The notes: generated by a model from the sequence alone, not told the origin. 64,000 bases of DNA from Punica granatum (GCF_007655135.1 NC_045130.1:31988605-32052604); one strand, 5' to 3'. Positions 12,187-24,110 are shown, counted from the first letter of the stretch. A program made the numbers and translations.

Positions 12187-12867
12187 GAAAAAATAATGTC
12201 GTGTATCTCAACATTTATATGTTATCTTAGTTTTATCCCAACGTCGATTTTTTTATGAGGTATCCTAATATTAATGGTTTGGTTTCAAATCTATTCCGCC
12301 GTAAAAGTTATGTCCATTTTTGACAGAAATGCCGACGTGTCCCATTAATTGCTCGACGGAACTGACGTGGAGAGTGTGTGGGTCCTGATATAAATAAAAA
12401 ATTACACCATATATCTCAACAAATTTTTTTGTTTCTTAGTTTATTCTAACATTTGATGCTTTCTCAATATTATCCCAATATTTCAATAGTTTCTCAATTT
12501 TATCCCAATCTTTTACTGTTTTCTCAATATTATCTCAACAGGTTGGAATAAATTTGAGAAATTATGAAAAGATTGGGATAAAATTGAAATAAAAAACAAA
12601 AAGGTTCAGATAAAATTGAAAAAATATTAAAAAGTTGGGATACATAGTGTTATTTTTCCCTTGTATTAGGACCCACACACTCTCCATGTTAGCAGCGTCA
12701 AGCAATTACTGATCCACGTCAGTATTTCCGTTAAAAATGAACATAATGTTTACGACGGGATAGGTTTGACACCAAACCATTAACGTTAGGATACTTCAGA
12801 AAATAATCGACATTGAGATAAAACTAAAACAATATGTAAATATTGAAATATATGGTACAATTTTTCC
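12187..12867. mobile_element. Fold-back Mutator-like element with 9-bp TSD
   Basis: The whole 681 bp is a long inverted repeat: the left arm (from GAAAAAATAATGTCG) pairs along roughly 330 bp with the right arm (ending ACAATTTTTCC), including the matched blocks ATTAATGGTTTGG and GGAGAGTGTGTGGGTCC. Perfect 9-bp target duplications TATTAATTA flank it (12178-12186 and 12868-12876), the length typical of Mutator-like elements. There is no coding frame. RNA copied across it would form a hairpin. Confidence 0.9.
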
Positions 12868-12876
12868 TATTAATTA

Positions 12877-14189
12877 ATATACTATTCTAAGTACCAACAA
12901 GTTTATCTTTCGCAGTTCCGACACATAAAATAGAAATATTAATATTCCATATAGATATCAAACTATCAATACTTCTGCACCGATGTGATTAGAAATTTAA
13001 TTAAGAGGCCATTAATGTCTTCTTAGTATATACCTCAATTGCTGACAAATTGTCAAGAAAGCGATTTAATGTAGCATCACTATAGGCTCTAGATCTGTAA
13101 TTAAGAGATTTCGAATTCGATTTTGGACAATGGAAATTTCTCGTATCGTTCATCTTTCATTTTCACTTCGCTTGCTAGATAAAAGTATTATGACAAACTG
13201 TTTAGGAATTGAAGAATACATCTCTCAATGATTTATTTTCTCATCAGAGTTGAAGTAGGAAGAAGTTCCAATCAACATCGATCTGGTTGGACAAAATTAA
13301 TTCCTGCATTCCTTTCCGAAAGAATGAAATCCGGGAAATTTCTACATGACATTGAATTTTGGGCGGTGATGTCCAATTAGGTGCAAGTGCAGACCCAAGA
13401 CCAATCAAACGTGTCGACAATTTACCAAAGTCAAAGCCACCCACGTGGGCATCGCGTGCGCTTGATAATCTTTGACCGTGTTGAAGTTGTGCCCATTCCT
13501 TGTCCTTTTCATATTTCATACATCGGGTTTTACTAATATGACTCATCCCTAAAAAATTCTATATGAAAATAACAACGTTCCCTTGATCGGATTTTGAACC
13601 AGTCGGTGCCATTTTAAGATCACTCTCAAGAAAATGATTTCGTAAAATGAGATTGCGGTGTTGCTCATGTTATGATTTTTAACTGCGTTAGTATATATAC
13701 CAGGATTGTTATCCAATTTTAGTCACGCGAATTGAATAGATTTTTTTTATTTAACATAAGCTTAACGTCTGTACGTATATATATACATCAAGTGCTTTCG
13801 AAAGGATGGTGATTGTTGAAGGAAGAGCTCGTAAATAGAATCCCCGAAGAACCACTTGTTATTTACCTATTCATGAAAAGAGAATGCTATAAATATATAC
13901 GTATACACCAATACACTTCAGTAAGTAGAAACTCCATATAGACTGATGCGCTTGCCCCTTTGGATCTTATTGACCTCCTATCCTATGGCTGTTTAATGAG
14001 AAATCCATTGTCTATCGGGTTTTTGCAAAACCTGCGATTGCCATAGGTTTCTTACAAAAAGTACATATTAATTACGCGCAATATACTATGTATATACATG
14101 TTACTCATAGCTAGAAATACATGTGGTCGGTCCGATATACACAAACTGTATCGAGTTTTGACTCCATGCCTTTCCTACTCACAAATGTA
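12877..14189. other. Intergenic, no gene recognised
   Basis: No supported coding sequence. The 100-codon frame on the minus strand near 13244-13546 has no recognisable domain or homologue that I know. Confidence 0.45.
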
Positions 14190-14197
14190 AATACATC

Positions 14198-15289
14198 CAT
14201 GGTTGTCAGAATCGTACGATTTTACGATTCAAGGGGGGGTCACCGATTCCGATTCTACTAGGTGAGTCGGGATTGTGGAATCGTGACCGAATCGCGTACT
14301 GAATCGTAGAATCGCAGAATCGGACTGATTCTACGATTCTACGTTCAGGCTTGATTCGGCCCAAGCCCGGGCCCAGAAGCGGGCCAAAGCCCTTTCCCGC
14401 CTGCCCTTTCTTCAGTCTTTCCAGTCGGATGAACCCTAATTTCTCCCATCCTTCCAGTCCGACCTTCGACCCTTCGACCATTGCCCCTAAATCTTCGAGT
14501 TTTCGACGAAATCTTCCATCCACCTGCTTGCTTCTACGAGCTTCGATTGACGATCCACCACCTGCTTCTTCCGACAAGCTAGCTTGTCTAAGCTTCCATC
14601 CACCTTCTCTAAGTGGCAGAGTTGCGATTACTTTCTCGGGTACTTCGAGCTTCGACCGGGGCATGGCAGGTACAGTCTCCGATTCTGAGCTCTAATTCTC
14701 CCTACCCTAAACTTCTCGAGTCCCGACATCATTGATTGTGATATATCGATAAGGATTCGATTTCTCAAACACGTGTTCATTCAAATTAGTGACTCTGCAG
14801 CCTTCGCTGCCTTTGCTTTTCTATTTCACTTCAAAATTTTGATCGACTCCTATCAAGCCCACTCTTTACTCGAATGTCTACTTGTGGAAGAAATTGGGAA
14901 TTAGAGGAAAGAATGTTGATTGTTGCGAAAGAATGTTGACAACTGCGAGCCTGCCCAAATTCACAGATGTACTATGACTGAAAATACCAAAAGAAAACTT
15001 TTTATTTTGGGAGTTTAAATTATGATTTGGATTTTGAACCTTGAATTTCGATAATTTGTAATGATATTTTGTGTTTTTATGACTTATTATTGATTTGTTG
15101 GTTCGTGGTCTTTATTTTAAATAAGAATTGATTTTTTTGCTTAGTGAAGTATGTTATATATATATATATATATATATATGTCATTTTTTTAATTACAGGT
15201 AGAATCTTACGATTCACGATTCGAGTCACGATTCACGATTCTATGACCCTCGATCGATTCTAGATAGAATCGCGATTCTGACAACCTTG
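14198..15289. mobile_element. hAT-type non-autonomous transposon
   Basis: The left end is CATGGTTGTCAGAATCG and the right end, read on the other strand, is CAAGGTTGTCAGAATCG. Identical 8-bp duplications AATACATC flank it (14190-14197 and 15290-15297), the hAT signature length. Both subterminal zones are packed with ACGATTC/GAATCGT words in both orientations. The 1092-bp body includes a GC-rich segment (about 14345-14700) and an (AT)n tract near 15156-15179. It encodes no transposase; the frames in the GC-rich part have no recognised domain. Confidence 0.9.
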
Positions 15290-15297
15290 AATACATC

Positions 15298-17475
15298 CAG
15301 CACATCGTCAATGTTGGAAGCTCGGCTTATAGACGCAGAGAATGATAATGAGAATGGGCTTTGCTTCCATTCTAGGTGACGTAGGCCCAAAAAATGCCCC
15401 CAATCGGCCAGCTTTCTTCAAGTAATAATCCAAGCTAATAGTAAAAGCCTCATTCGATCCAAAAGCATATTGGATAAGGTGCGTACGTGATGCATTTTCT
15501 GCATCATAAATTGGTGTGACTTTGTACCAAATTTAAGAAGTTCAATATATATACTCCTAAAGTTAACTTTGAGAAGACGCTATTGATTGTTCGTAAAATA
15601 TAAACTTATTAGATGGCGGCGTGATAATACATCTTTTATCTATCAATATCTTCTTTCAAATTATAAAGAATCATAATTCTTGAAGAACCAAAGCATGTAA
15701 TAATATCAGCGTGGGTTGATTCAAATAATTCGGCTCTTGTTCTCCTTAAACAAGGTATAAGATTTAAGTCTTGTGAATGGTGAAAATTCACAACGGGAGA
15801 GTTTACCCCTTGGTGAGTTTATCCAGCTCGACTGAATTAGCCGGGACCCAATTCAGACTTTCAGATACCAAAGTGCACATCGGAAAAAAAAAAACAGGTA
15901 ATAATATTAAACTATAACACAGTTTGCTTAACATTTTATGAATTACTATTGTTTCTTTTAGATATGTTAGGGTTGCTGGAATCTTCTCTTCTTTGGACAA
16001 GATAAGCAAGCCATTTACTCGCCTAGTGAGTCATGAGAAGTACTCCCACAATCTTCTTGGAGGATTTAAACTCAGAGACCCATAAAAAAATCGTGAACTC
16101 GTTTATTATATGAAGAACTCAACCTCTAGGTATTCTTGTTGATGACGTTAGTTTCAACTATAAGGGCCAATTCAAAGCTGGAAGTTTATGGGTAGAGTCC
16201 TTCTAACAAAAATGGAATAAGAGAATTTGAATGGAAACGACAACATTGCAATAAAATAAGAAAAACCTTTTGCTTTTCTACATCCCATTGGTTGGAGACT
16301 ACGACGAATCCCCCCAAACACTTTGCAAAAAATTAGGTAAAGACATCCATTATAGGTTTAGAGAATAAGACACAACAAAATTTTGGTTAGACTCATTCCT
16401 TCGGTCAATGCTCACCTTCCTCCAACTAACCTCATGGAATGGATATATAACTATTCCATGTTCTCAACGTTTTCTAATATCATCATATAGTATATTCCAT
16501 CTACTGTGGGCACATTCGGTTTTACGTAATATAGTATCTTGATATGCGGAGATGATTAGGAAACTATAAGATGTATAAGATTAGACATGATTATACGCAA
16601 TATCCAGTTTGTGCCAAAAAGTGCTATACGTGTATAGATCTATTGTAAGGAATAAGGTTTTGCCGAAAGAGCTTTCATGATAGAAAACGAAAGACGACAG
16701 ATGAATTGCCACCTTCAGTATTTGATAGTGAATCCCATATCCACTTAGCTTCGCAGCTTCTCTACTGATCAAGGTATGTTCTTAAAGTTACCCGTCCGTT
16801 TAGTCAATTGAGATGTCACGTAGAAGTTGAACAATGATAGAATTACATAGTATTATATTGATTCGATTCAAATCTGAATGAATTTTTTTGTTATAAGAAG
16901 GTTCATGAACTTAGTATAATGAAATATAAATTTTAATAACTAATAAAAGTGTATAAATAGTCCCATAAAGTGTATTTAACTTGGACCACTTAGTTTTCAT
17001 AAGGAAGGCGTGCGTCACCGTACTACAATCTTATTGAGTCGGACCGCCTTGGGCTATTTCTCAATTGAAGTTGATGATGAAATTCGACATTTTATTTTTG
17101 GTTATTTTCATGTTGCCCATGTGAAATGCAAGTTGGAAGGATGAAGTTGACATTTCAAACAAAGTTTCGGGCCATGCATCTCAAACCCTAGCCATAAGCA
17201 CGAGGAGCATCATTCATTCCGCAAACCACCAAATCGGACCACAGCCTGCACTGACCAATCAAATCTCGACACATCACCAAAATGACGAGCCGGATGACGC
17301 CATCAAGTCCACCTTATCCACATGTATCCTCTACCCCTTGACTGATCTAACAGCGCCTAGAGACCCACCGAACCCCCCTTCAGGCCGGTGAGCTCAGGTG
17401 CTCCCCGGACCGCCTGATCGTACCCTCCCTTCTCCCCACCAAGCCAAAACCTGGCATTCACTTTCGGACACCCGC
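15298..17475. other. Intergenic and distal TPS promoter region
   Basis: No gene recognised. It contains one copy of the dispersed SINE-like repeat (15700-15886). From about 17160 the sequence becomes more GC-rich on approach to the TPS promoter. Confidence 0.45.
15700..15886 (-). repeat. Dispersed SINE-like repeat, best copy
   Basis: On the minus strand this contains, in order, a GGGTCCCGGCTAATTCAG block, CTCACCAAGGGGTAAACTCTC, GTGAATTTTCACCATTCACAAGACTT and CAACCCACGCTGAT at the end. The same ordered blocks recur elsewhere in the window. A T-rich run precedes its 5' end. Family unknown to me; the ACTTAAATC/GATTTGAACCC-like core resembles a mutated polymerase III B box. Confidence 0.55.
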
Positions 17476-17610
17476 CACGTGGCTTATTACGACTGGTTTC
17501 GTTGAATTAGCACGTGCCGGTCTTCCTTGGAGTAGATAAGCGTAAGCCATGACTGGCGGGACCTTGGGTGGACCCTTCGTGGACTCCCACGAACCAAGGG
17601 ACTCCACGTG
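17476..17610 (+). promoter_or_regulatory. Three G-boxes upstream of the TPS gene
   Basis: CACGTG occurs at 17476-17481, 17511-17516 and 17605-17610, within 135 bp and roughly 350-450 bp before the likely transcription start. G-boxes bind bZIP and bHLH factors; in ACGTGGC/CACGTGTC contexts they act as abscisic-acid and sugar-response elements. Their density is far above what this AT-rich DNA shows elsewhere. Function is inferred. Confidence 0.6.
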
Positions 17611-17929
17611 TCTCTCCACCGAAACGACACGCGGCGCCCTCACTTTCTCCGAAAGGGCAAGATATGCGAGCGCGTGAATAAAGAGAAGAAAACCAAAAGC
17701 AGAAGTGCCCAAAAAAAATAAAAAAATAAATAAAAATGATGAAGAAAAACGAATTCCGGAAGAAAAATACGGAAATTCTGAAGGAAATGCCAGTTGGCAT
17801 TACTGAACAATCTACTGACCGATCTTATCCTCTTGCTTTATTTTATTTGTCCATTTTTTTTTTCTAATTTCCACCTTTTTCTTTTAATTTTTTTCTTCCC
17901 CATTATTTTAGTATTGTTTCAGACAGCAG

Positions 17930-18523
17930 ACCAAACGAGCCCAGGAAGAAGGGGGTAGAGAGAGAGAGAGAGGGGAAGGAGGAAGGACCAATCTTGGAGA
18001 GCAAAACCCTAGTGGATATATCTTTTTTGTTCTCGAAGTTGTCATCTTTTCTTTGATTCGTTGTATGGTAAGAGCCCAGACGAGTTGCTGCAGAGGGGAG
18101 TGACAAATTTTCGATCTTTTTTGGAGCTGAGGTCAGTTGGGCACTTTGAGCTTCCATTTGAGCACACTACCAATCTCAGCTTTTCCCTTTTGGTTGCAGA
18201 TATCTGCTTTGGATTAGACTGACTAACTTGTTCTCTTCGGTCGATTCCTCTGTTGGGGGTTGTTGGGTTCTGCTGGTTATGTGTCAGTTGCTCAATAAGA
18301 CCACAGTAGTTTTTGCCATTTTTGGTCTCATTAGTTTGCCCTTTGTCAATCCTGTTTTCCATGATGTTTGCTGCTTTTTGTGTCCTGACTCGGTTTATGC
18401 GGTTCCACTGTTGCAGATCCTTCTGCTCATTGTAATTTTTGAAAGGGTGGAAGAGTGGTTGCTGATACTTGCTAGATCTTGTCTGAGTTTTCTGAGCCCT
18501 TCCAGCAGAGGTTGAGGGGAAAA
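17930..18523 (+). promoter_or_regulatory. TPS 5' leader with intron and short uORF
   Basis: A GA-rich leader (GA tract 17957-17972) runs to a good donor, ATG|GTAAGA, at 18068. Two pyrimidine-rich acceptors follow, TTGGTTGCAG ending 18199 and CACTGTTGCAG ending 18416. Splicing to the second acceptor would place the leader's ATG (18065-18067) in frame with a 34-codon upstream reading frame whose TGA is at 18513-18515, eight bases before the main ATG; splicing to the first would give a 6-codon uORF. Leader introns and uORFs are common in this gene class. Splice use is predicted, not shown. Confidence 0.5.
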
Positions 18524-21500
18524 ATGTTGTCGAAATCGTACACGAACTTGTTAGATCTAGCCTCCGGGAACTTCCCGGCGATGGGAACTTCTTCCCGCGA
18601 GAAGAGGCGGCTTCCGCGGGTAATGACGGTCCCGGCGGACATAGTTGAGCTGGACGACGATCGAGCCAATAGCGTCGCTTCGGACGTTCCCTCTTCCATT
18701 GCTCAGGACCGGATAATCATAGTGGCCAATCAGCTCCCTGTTAAGGCCAAGCGCCGCCCGGATAACAAAGGCTGGGCCTTCAGCTGGGATGAGGACGCGC
18801 TATACTTGCAGCTTAAGGATGGATTGCCTGATGACATGGAGGTTCTATACGTCGGTTGCTTGCAGGTTGATGTTGACCCTGCTGAACAGGATGATGTCTC
18901 TCAGCTACTGCTCGATCGGTTCAAGTGCGTCCCTGCATTCTTGCCACCCGATATTCTGTCTAAGTACTATCACGGGTTTTGTAAGCAGCATTTGTGGCCT
19001 CTGTTCCATTATATGCTCCCTTTTGCATCCAATCATGGTGGGAGGTTTGATCGGGCCCTGTGGGAATCTTATGTGGCGGCAAACAAGATATTCTCAGAGA
19101 AGGTGATTGAGATCATAAACCCAGAGGACGACTATGTTTGGATTCATGATTATCATCTGATGGTGCTTCCCACATTCCTTAGAAGACATTTCATAAAACT
19201 CCGAATGGGCTTTTTTCTTCACAGCCCATTTCCTTCGTCGGAGATATATCGGACCCTTCCTGTTAGGGAAGAGATCCTTAAAGCGCTCTTGAACTCCGAT
19301 CTTATCGGGTTCCATACTTTTGATTACGCCCGGCATTTTCTTTCATGCTGTAGTCGAATGTTGGGTTTGGAATACCAGTCCAAGAGAGGATATATCGGGT
19401 TGGAATATTATGGGCGGACAATTGGCATAAAAATAATGCCTGTCGGAACCCATATGGGGCAGATTCAATCGGTATTGAAGCTTGCAGATAAAGAATGGAT
19501 GGTTGAAGAGCTAAAGCAGCAATTTGAAGGAAAAACAGTTTTGCTCGGAATTGATGATATGGACATCTTTAAAGGTGTGAACTTGAAGTTTTTGGCTATG
19601 GAGCAGATGCTAACACAGCACCCTAAATGGCAGGGGAAGGCGGTTTTGGTTCAGATCACGAATCCTGCTCGAGGAAAAGGTAAGGAAATTGAGGAAATTC
19701 AGGCAGAAATACATGAAAGCTGCAAGAGGATAAATGAGACTTTCGGTCACGCAGGTTATAAACCCATAGTTTTTATAGATAGGCCAGTATCCGTCACTGA
19801 GAAAGCGGCCTATTTTACGATTGCCGAGTGTGTTGTTGTGACCGCTGTAAGAGATGGGATGAACCTCACACCCTACGAGTACATTGTGTGCAGGCAGGGG
19901 GTCCCAGGTTCGCCCGATTCAGGCTCTTCTGGACCCAATGAGCCCAAAAAGAGCATGCTCGTGGTGTCCGAGTTCATTGGATGCTCTCCCTCTCTCAGTG
20001 GTGCCATTCGTGTTAACCCATGGAATATCGAAACAACTGCTGAGGCAATGCATGAGGCCATCTCGCTGGCTGATCAGGAAAAACAGTTGAGGCACGAGAA
20101 GCACTACAAGTATGTTAGTCAACACGATGTAGCCTACTGGTCAAGGAGCTTCTTTCAGGACCTTGAGAGGGCCTGCAAGGATCATTTTCGAAGGCGTTGC
20201 TGGGGAATAGGGTTAAGCTTTGGGTTCAGGGTCGTAGCTCTTGATCCCAGCTTCAAAAAGCTCTCGATCGATACTGTTGTTCCTGCATATATAAGGTCGA
20301 AAAATCGGGCAATTCTGTTGGACTACGACGGGACTATCATGCCACAGACATCCATGAACAAGATGCCAAGTTCAGAGGTTATCTCAATCCTTAATAGCCT
20401 CTGCGCTGACCCTCAGAATACTGTGTTTATTGTGAGCGGAAGAGGACGTGAAAGCTTGGGAGAGTGGTTTTCCCCTTGCAGTAAACTTGGGATTGCAGCA
20501 GAACATGGTTTCTTCTTAAGGTATGCTGTTGTTAATAGACCAATATCTTGAGAAGCCTATGGAAAGGTAAAAATATACATGAAACATAGTGTAATGTGTT
20601 ATGGACAAACTCTGCATGGATAGAATGTATAATATATTGGAACATTAGAAAAATAATAACTAGAGCAGTTGGAGGCCAGAAAACTGGGGTTTGATACATG
20701 TTAAGTGATCCAATATCTATTTTCTAAAGACTAAACCTATAGTAATGCGCCATACGGGAAGCTTGGACACTAGGAAGTGCTTGCAGTTGTTTTTAGCAGT
20801 CTATTATTTATAGTCACCTTATCGTACTCTTACCGATGACTATGAAAACAATATTAGGTGGTCGGCCAATGAGGAATGGGAGACTTGCAGCCAGAACAAC
20901 GACTTTGGGTGGATGCAGATAGCAGAACCTGTCATGAAGTTATATACTGAAGCAACCGATGGTTCCACGATTGAGACAAAAGAGAGTGCCCTCGTGTGGC
21001 ATCACCGAGACGCAGACCCAGGCTTTGGGTCAACTCAAGCCAAGGAGATGTTGGATCATCTAGAGAGTGTACTGGCGAATGAACCCGTTGCTGTTAGGAG
21101 CGGACAATTCATTGTTGAAGTTAAACCACAGGTACGTGAATCCTAGTTAGATTCATTTTCGTTGAAACAGATGTTGCTTTATGATTCCCGGGAAAGTTAA
21201 AAAAAAATTCTTAGAATTAGTCGACTTCTTAGGACGTGCTTGCAAGGATTCTTTAACCAATGTTGGACCACAAACTTTTTTAGGACATTGAGTGGTAGCT
21301 TTTGCCCTATTCTAAAGATGAACCCTCTTTGTTCCTATCCAAAGGAAGTGGTCCTCTTCTTTTCAATGGATATGACTCAAAAAATACAGAAATGCGTGAT
21401 GTCCATCCATGAAAAGTATATGCCTGAAAGCTGCCAAAAGTAGCTGAGCATTAAAACCGATATTTGGGGTTTAAAGGAGTAAAGGAGATTTGTTATTTAT

Positions 21501-22238
21501 AAGTGCATGCCTTTCCTTTCGTGCTTTTTGTATGATGTGCTTGGAATAGGACAGTCTTTAATTGTCAATGAGAGTTGACGCTGACACTATGGGCCCTTTT
21601 TTATCACTCATTGGCCTTTGTTTCTGGATATTGTTTGTCCGTTAGGCTTGTATGTCCAATTTGCGAGAATTCTAGATTTTCACCAGCTAAAAAGGCCAAT
21701 ATTCAATGAGGCGAGTGGAATGAACAATGGTGTCGCAACCAGTCGGATGTTGAAAAATCATTGCTCTTTAACATCGGGCTGCCATAAGCGGCTTAAATTT
21801 ATGGGCCTCCATGACTTTGTTTACTGAAGCTGCTGACCTTTCTTTTAGCAGTTACTAAAATAATATTACCAGGAAGCAGAAATGAATTGTTTACTAGACC
21901 AAAAAAAGCCGTATACGATTTTCCTCTTTGAATTTCAGGGGGTCAGCAAAGGGGTAATTGCAGAGAGGATCTTTGCCACGATGGCTCACAACGGAAGACC
22001 CGCTGATTTCGTGCTCTGTATTGGCGATGATAGATCAGATGAGGACATGTTTGAGATAGTGGGCAATCTTATTGGAGGGACTCTCGCCTCCAATACCTCA
22101 ATCTTTGCATGCACTGTAGGTCAGAAACCGAGTAAAGCAAAGTATTTCTTGGACGATACTGCTGGGGTGATCTTACTGCTCGAGTCTCTTGCCGAAGCTT
22201 CAGATCCTCTGTCATCTACGGAGGTGGGCTCACCCTGA
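18524..22238 (+). CDS. TPS7: Class II trehalose-6-phosphate synthase/phosphatase-like (TPS7-like)
   Basis: Three exons, 18524-20520, 20858-21131 and 21939-22238, join in frame at GT/AG sites to give 856 residues, normal for class II TPS (about 850-860). Residues about 62-545 are a GT20 glycosyltransferase domain and about 590-840 a HAD-type phosphatase domain with both motifs, DYDGT at 600-604 and GDDRSDEDMF at 786-795. The start MLSKSYTNLLDLASGNFP matches the family's conserved N-terminus; the in-frame extension before it has no ATG. Position 70 is Gln in VANQLP where active class I enzymes have Arg (NRLP), which fits the known lack of synthase activity in class II proteins; they are thought to act as regulators bound by 14-3-3 and SnRK1. 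WSANEEWETC and FGWMQIAEPVMK favour TPS7 over TPS5. It converges with the DUF641 gene downstream. Confidence 0.95.
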
Positions 22239-23195
22239 TGTTACAATCCTCGAAGAGGACTGTTCTTTGAAGTCTGAACCAAGCGTTTGCCCTTTGACAA
22301 ATTTGTATTTACTCAATGGGGCGAGGAACCTCAACTCACAGAAAGCGGTGACTCGCGCATAGATCTGCAAGAGGTGCAGCTGAAGTTCTGATCGGAACTT
22401 CTAAGTGTTCAGACCACGAAAAGGTCTGCTTGTTAAGGTTGACGATAAGAGGGAAGGTGTTTGTCTCGAGGAAAAAGCAGCTGTTAATCATAATGCAATC
22501 GAAGTGTTTCGTGGAGAATAGGTAAACTTCTTTGGTATTTTTTTTGGCTGAAATGAGTAGGTGAACTTCTGTGGTTAATTCCTCATAAATGATTTGGTGA
22601 TTAGAAGACAGTTTTTAACTGTATATGTTTTCATTTGTTCCTATTTGATTAGTCATTTTGTACAGAACAGTTCCCAAATGTTTGCAATTGTTAAGGATCC
22701 TCAGTTTTTTCTTATATATTTACATATGATATCATATGTCAGCAACGATGTTGATTGTCTTAAATGGAAAGGGTGCACTGGCCTACAAATTCTTCCTCCT
22801 TTATGCACTGAAGGTAGTTTTGATCGAAAATGGTAGAGCTTTAGTAGCAGAATTGTGGACGAAGGGCGTCTTCGGACCGGTTATATATGGATTAGAACGC
22901 GTCGCCAACAACTCGTGGGCTTGGCCGACCTGTGATATATATACGGGCTTCTGCAGCCCAATGAGTTTCTGGACTTCATCCAATGACTGACACGGTCCCT
23001 TCCTTAGGTATAATTGACATTTCCATGTCAATAACCGAACGGGACAGTTATATGAAGTTGGTACCGATCAATCGGTGGTTTGTGAAGTCATTGAAGCGGA
23101 CCGGAATGCGTAAGGACTAGCCGTAATTGAAGGTGAAATAGGCAGTTTTCCCACAAATGCTGCCCCAATGCTGATCTTTAAATTACTCGATTTCT
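22239..23195 (+). other. TPS 3' UTR and flank
   Basis: Directly follows the TPS stop codon; no further TPS homology. T-rich stretches near 22530-22760 are plausible polyadenylation regions but I see no decisive signal. The small frames at 22736-22990 overlap on both strands and look like chance. Confidence 0.4.
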
Positions 23196-23203
23196 ACTGG
23201 ATT

Positions 23204-23313
23204 CAGGGGTGGAGCCAATGTGTAAAATTAATATTTTATCCCTCTTGAAAAAAATAATTTTATATAAGTAATATTTTTACACTCTCTCGATAAAAATCCT
23301 GACTCCATCCCTG
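23204..23313. mobile_element. 110-bp hAT-like MITE
   Basis: Ends CAGGGGTGGAGCCA and TGACTCCATCCCTG are inverted repeats, and the 8 bp outside are ACTGGATT on both sides (23196-23203 and 23314-23321). Size, AT-rich interior and 8-bp target duplication fit a hAT-derived miniature element. No coding capacity. Confidence 0.92.
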
Positions 23314-23321
23314 ACTGGATT

Positions 23322-24040
23322 AGATATCAATATACGACGAACTGCATTGTAAATAGGCAGATTTCACTATAGGATTTTGAGAAGCACCTCACGACTGGGG
23401 TCAAGCCGATACACGAGCTAGAATTAATTTCCGTTTACAAATTTATCTCAGTGGAAAAAAAATAAAAAAACAATAAAGGACAGCTCATTAAATCTGCATC
23501 CGTGCATGCTTCTTCACACGTTCGAAATCTGTATAAACGGACACTTACCCTACAGACAAAGAAGCAAAACTCAGACTCTGACATTGTCTGGCCCAATTCA
23601 TCCATCATCATTATTTAACTCTCCTTTCTGTCTGTCCGTCTTCTTCGAGATTTCTCCAACATCTGCATCTGGAAAATGCCTTATTGCCCAACGGACTGGT
23701 TCCGGCATCATTCGATGCGGTGTCTTCTACAGTACTGCTCCGATACATTGCCCGAGAGACACGACGACCAATCGGATCGAGCTTCCCTTGCTTAGTAGGA
23801 ATGCGAGTCGCTTCCAGTTTAACCTTAGATGGTACATAAGGTACTGTACTGTACCTGAAGCACAGTAGATTATTAGTATCCTTCAAATTGCAAAATTTGT
23901 CCATTCAGCAACTTCGAGGGCTGAAAATTTTTATATATTCAGTAAAAAAAAAAAATATATATCGATAGTTTCGGGGAAAATTCACATGAGGTGAGGGAGG
24001 AGGCATGGTAGGGTTCTTTGACACGATGAATGATTGAAAG
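23322..24040. other. Intergenic, no gene recognised
   Basis: A promoter-like stretch (TATTTAA followed by a CT-rich leader, about 23615-23660) precedes an open frame of 120 codons at 23506-23868, but the frame has no domain I recognise and the opposite strand is equally open, so I do not call a gene. Confidence 0.4.
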
Positions 24041-24110
24041 GTCAGTTCAGACAAGAACCTGACACCATCGCCAGGGTCAGTTCAGACAAGAACCTGACAC
24101 CATCGCCAGG
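24041..24110. repeat. Perfect 35-bp tandem duplication
   Basis: The unit beginning GTCAGTTCAGACAAGAACC and ending ATCGCCAGG is present twice head to tail (24041-24075 and 24076-24110) with no mismatch, so the duplication is recent or an assembly artefact. Confidence 0.97.

Noticed and set aside
14206..14695. Frames of 114-152 codons on both strands
   Set aside because: They lie inside the hAT-type element and are made of subterminal repeats plus a GC-rich filler without known domains.
18479..18523. Fifteen-residue extension before the TPS start
   Set aside because: It begins at TTG, not ATG; the conserved family start is at 18524.
23506..23904. Possible gene on either strand (97-120 codons)
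   Set aside because: Both strands are open, no motif is recognised, and no splice-supported extension is visible.
24041..24110. CRISPR-like direct repeats
   Set aside because: Only two abutting units, no spacers, and the genome is a plant nuclear one.
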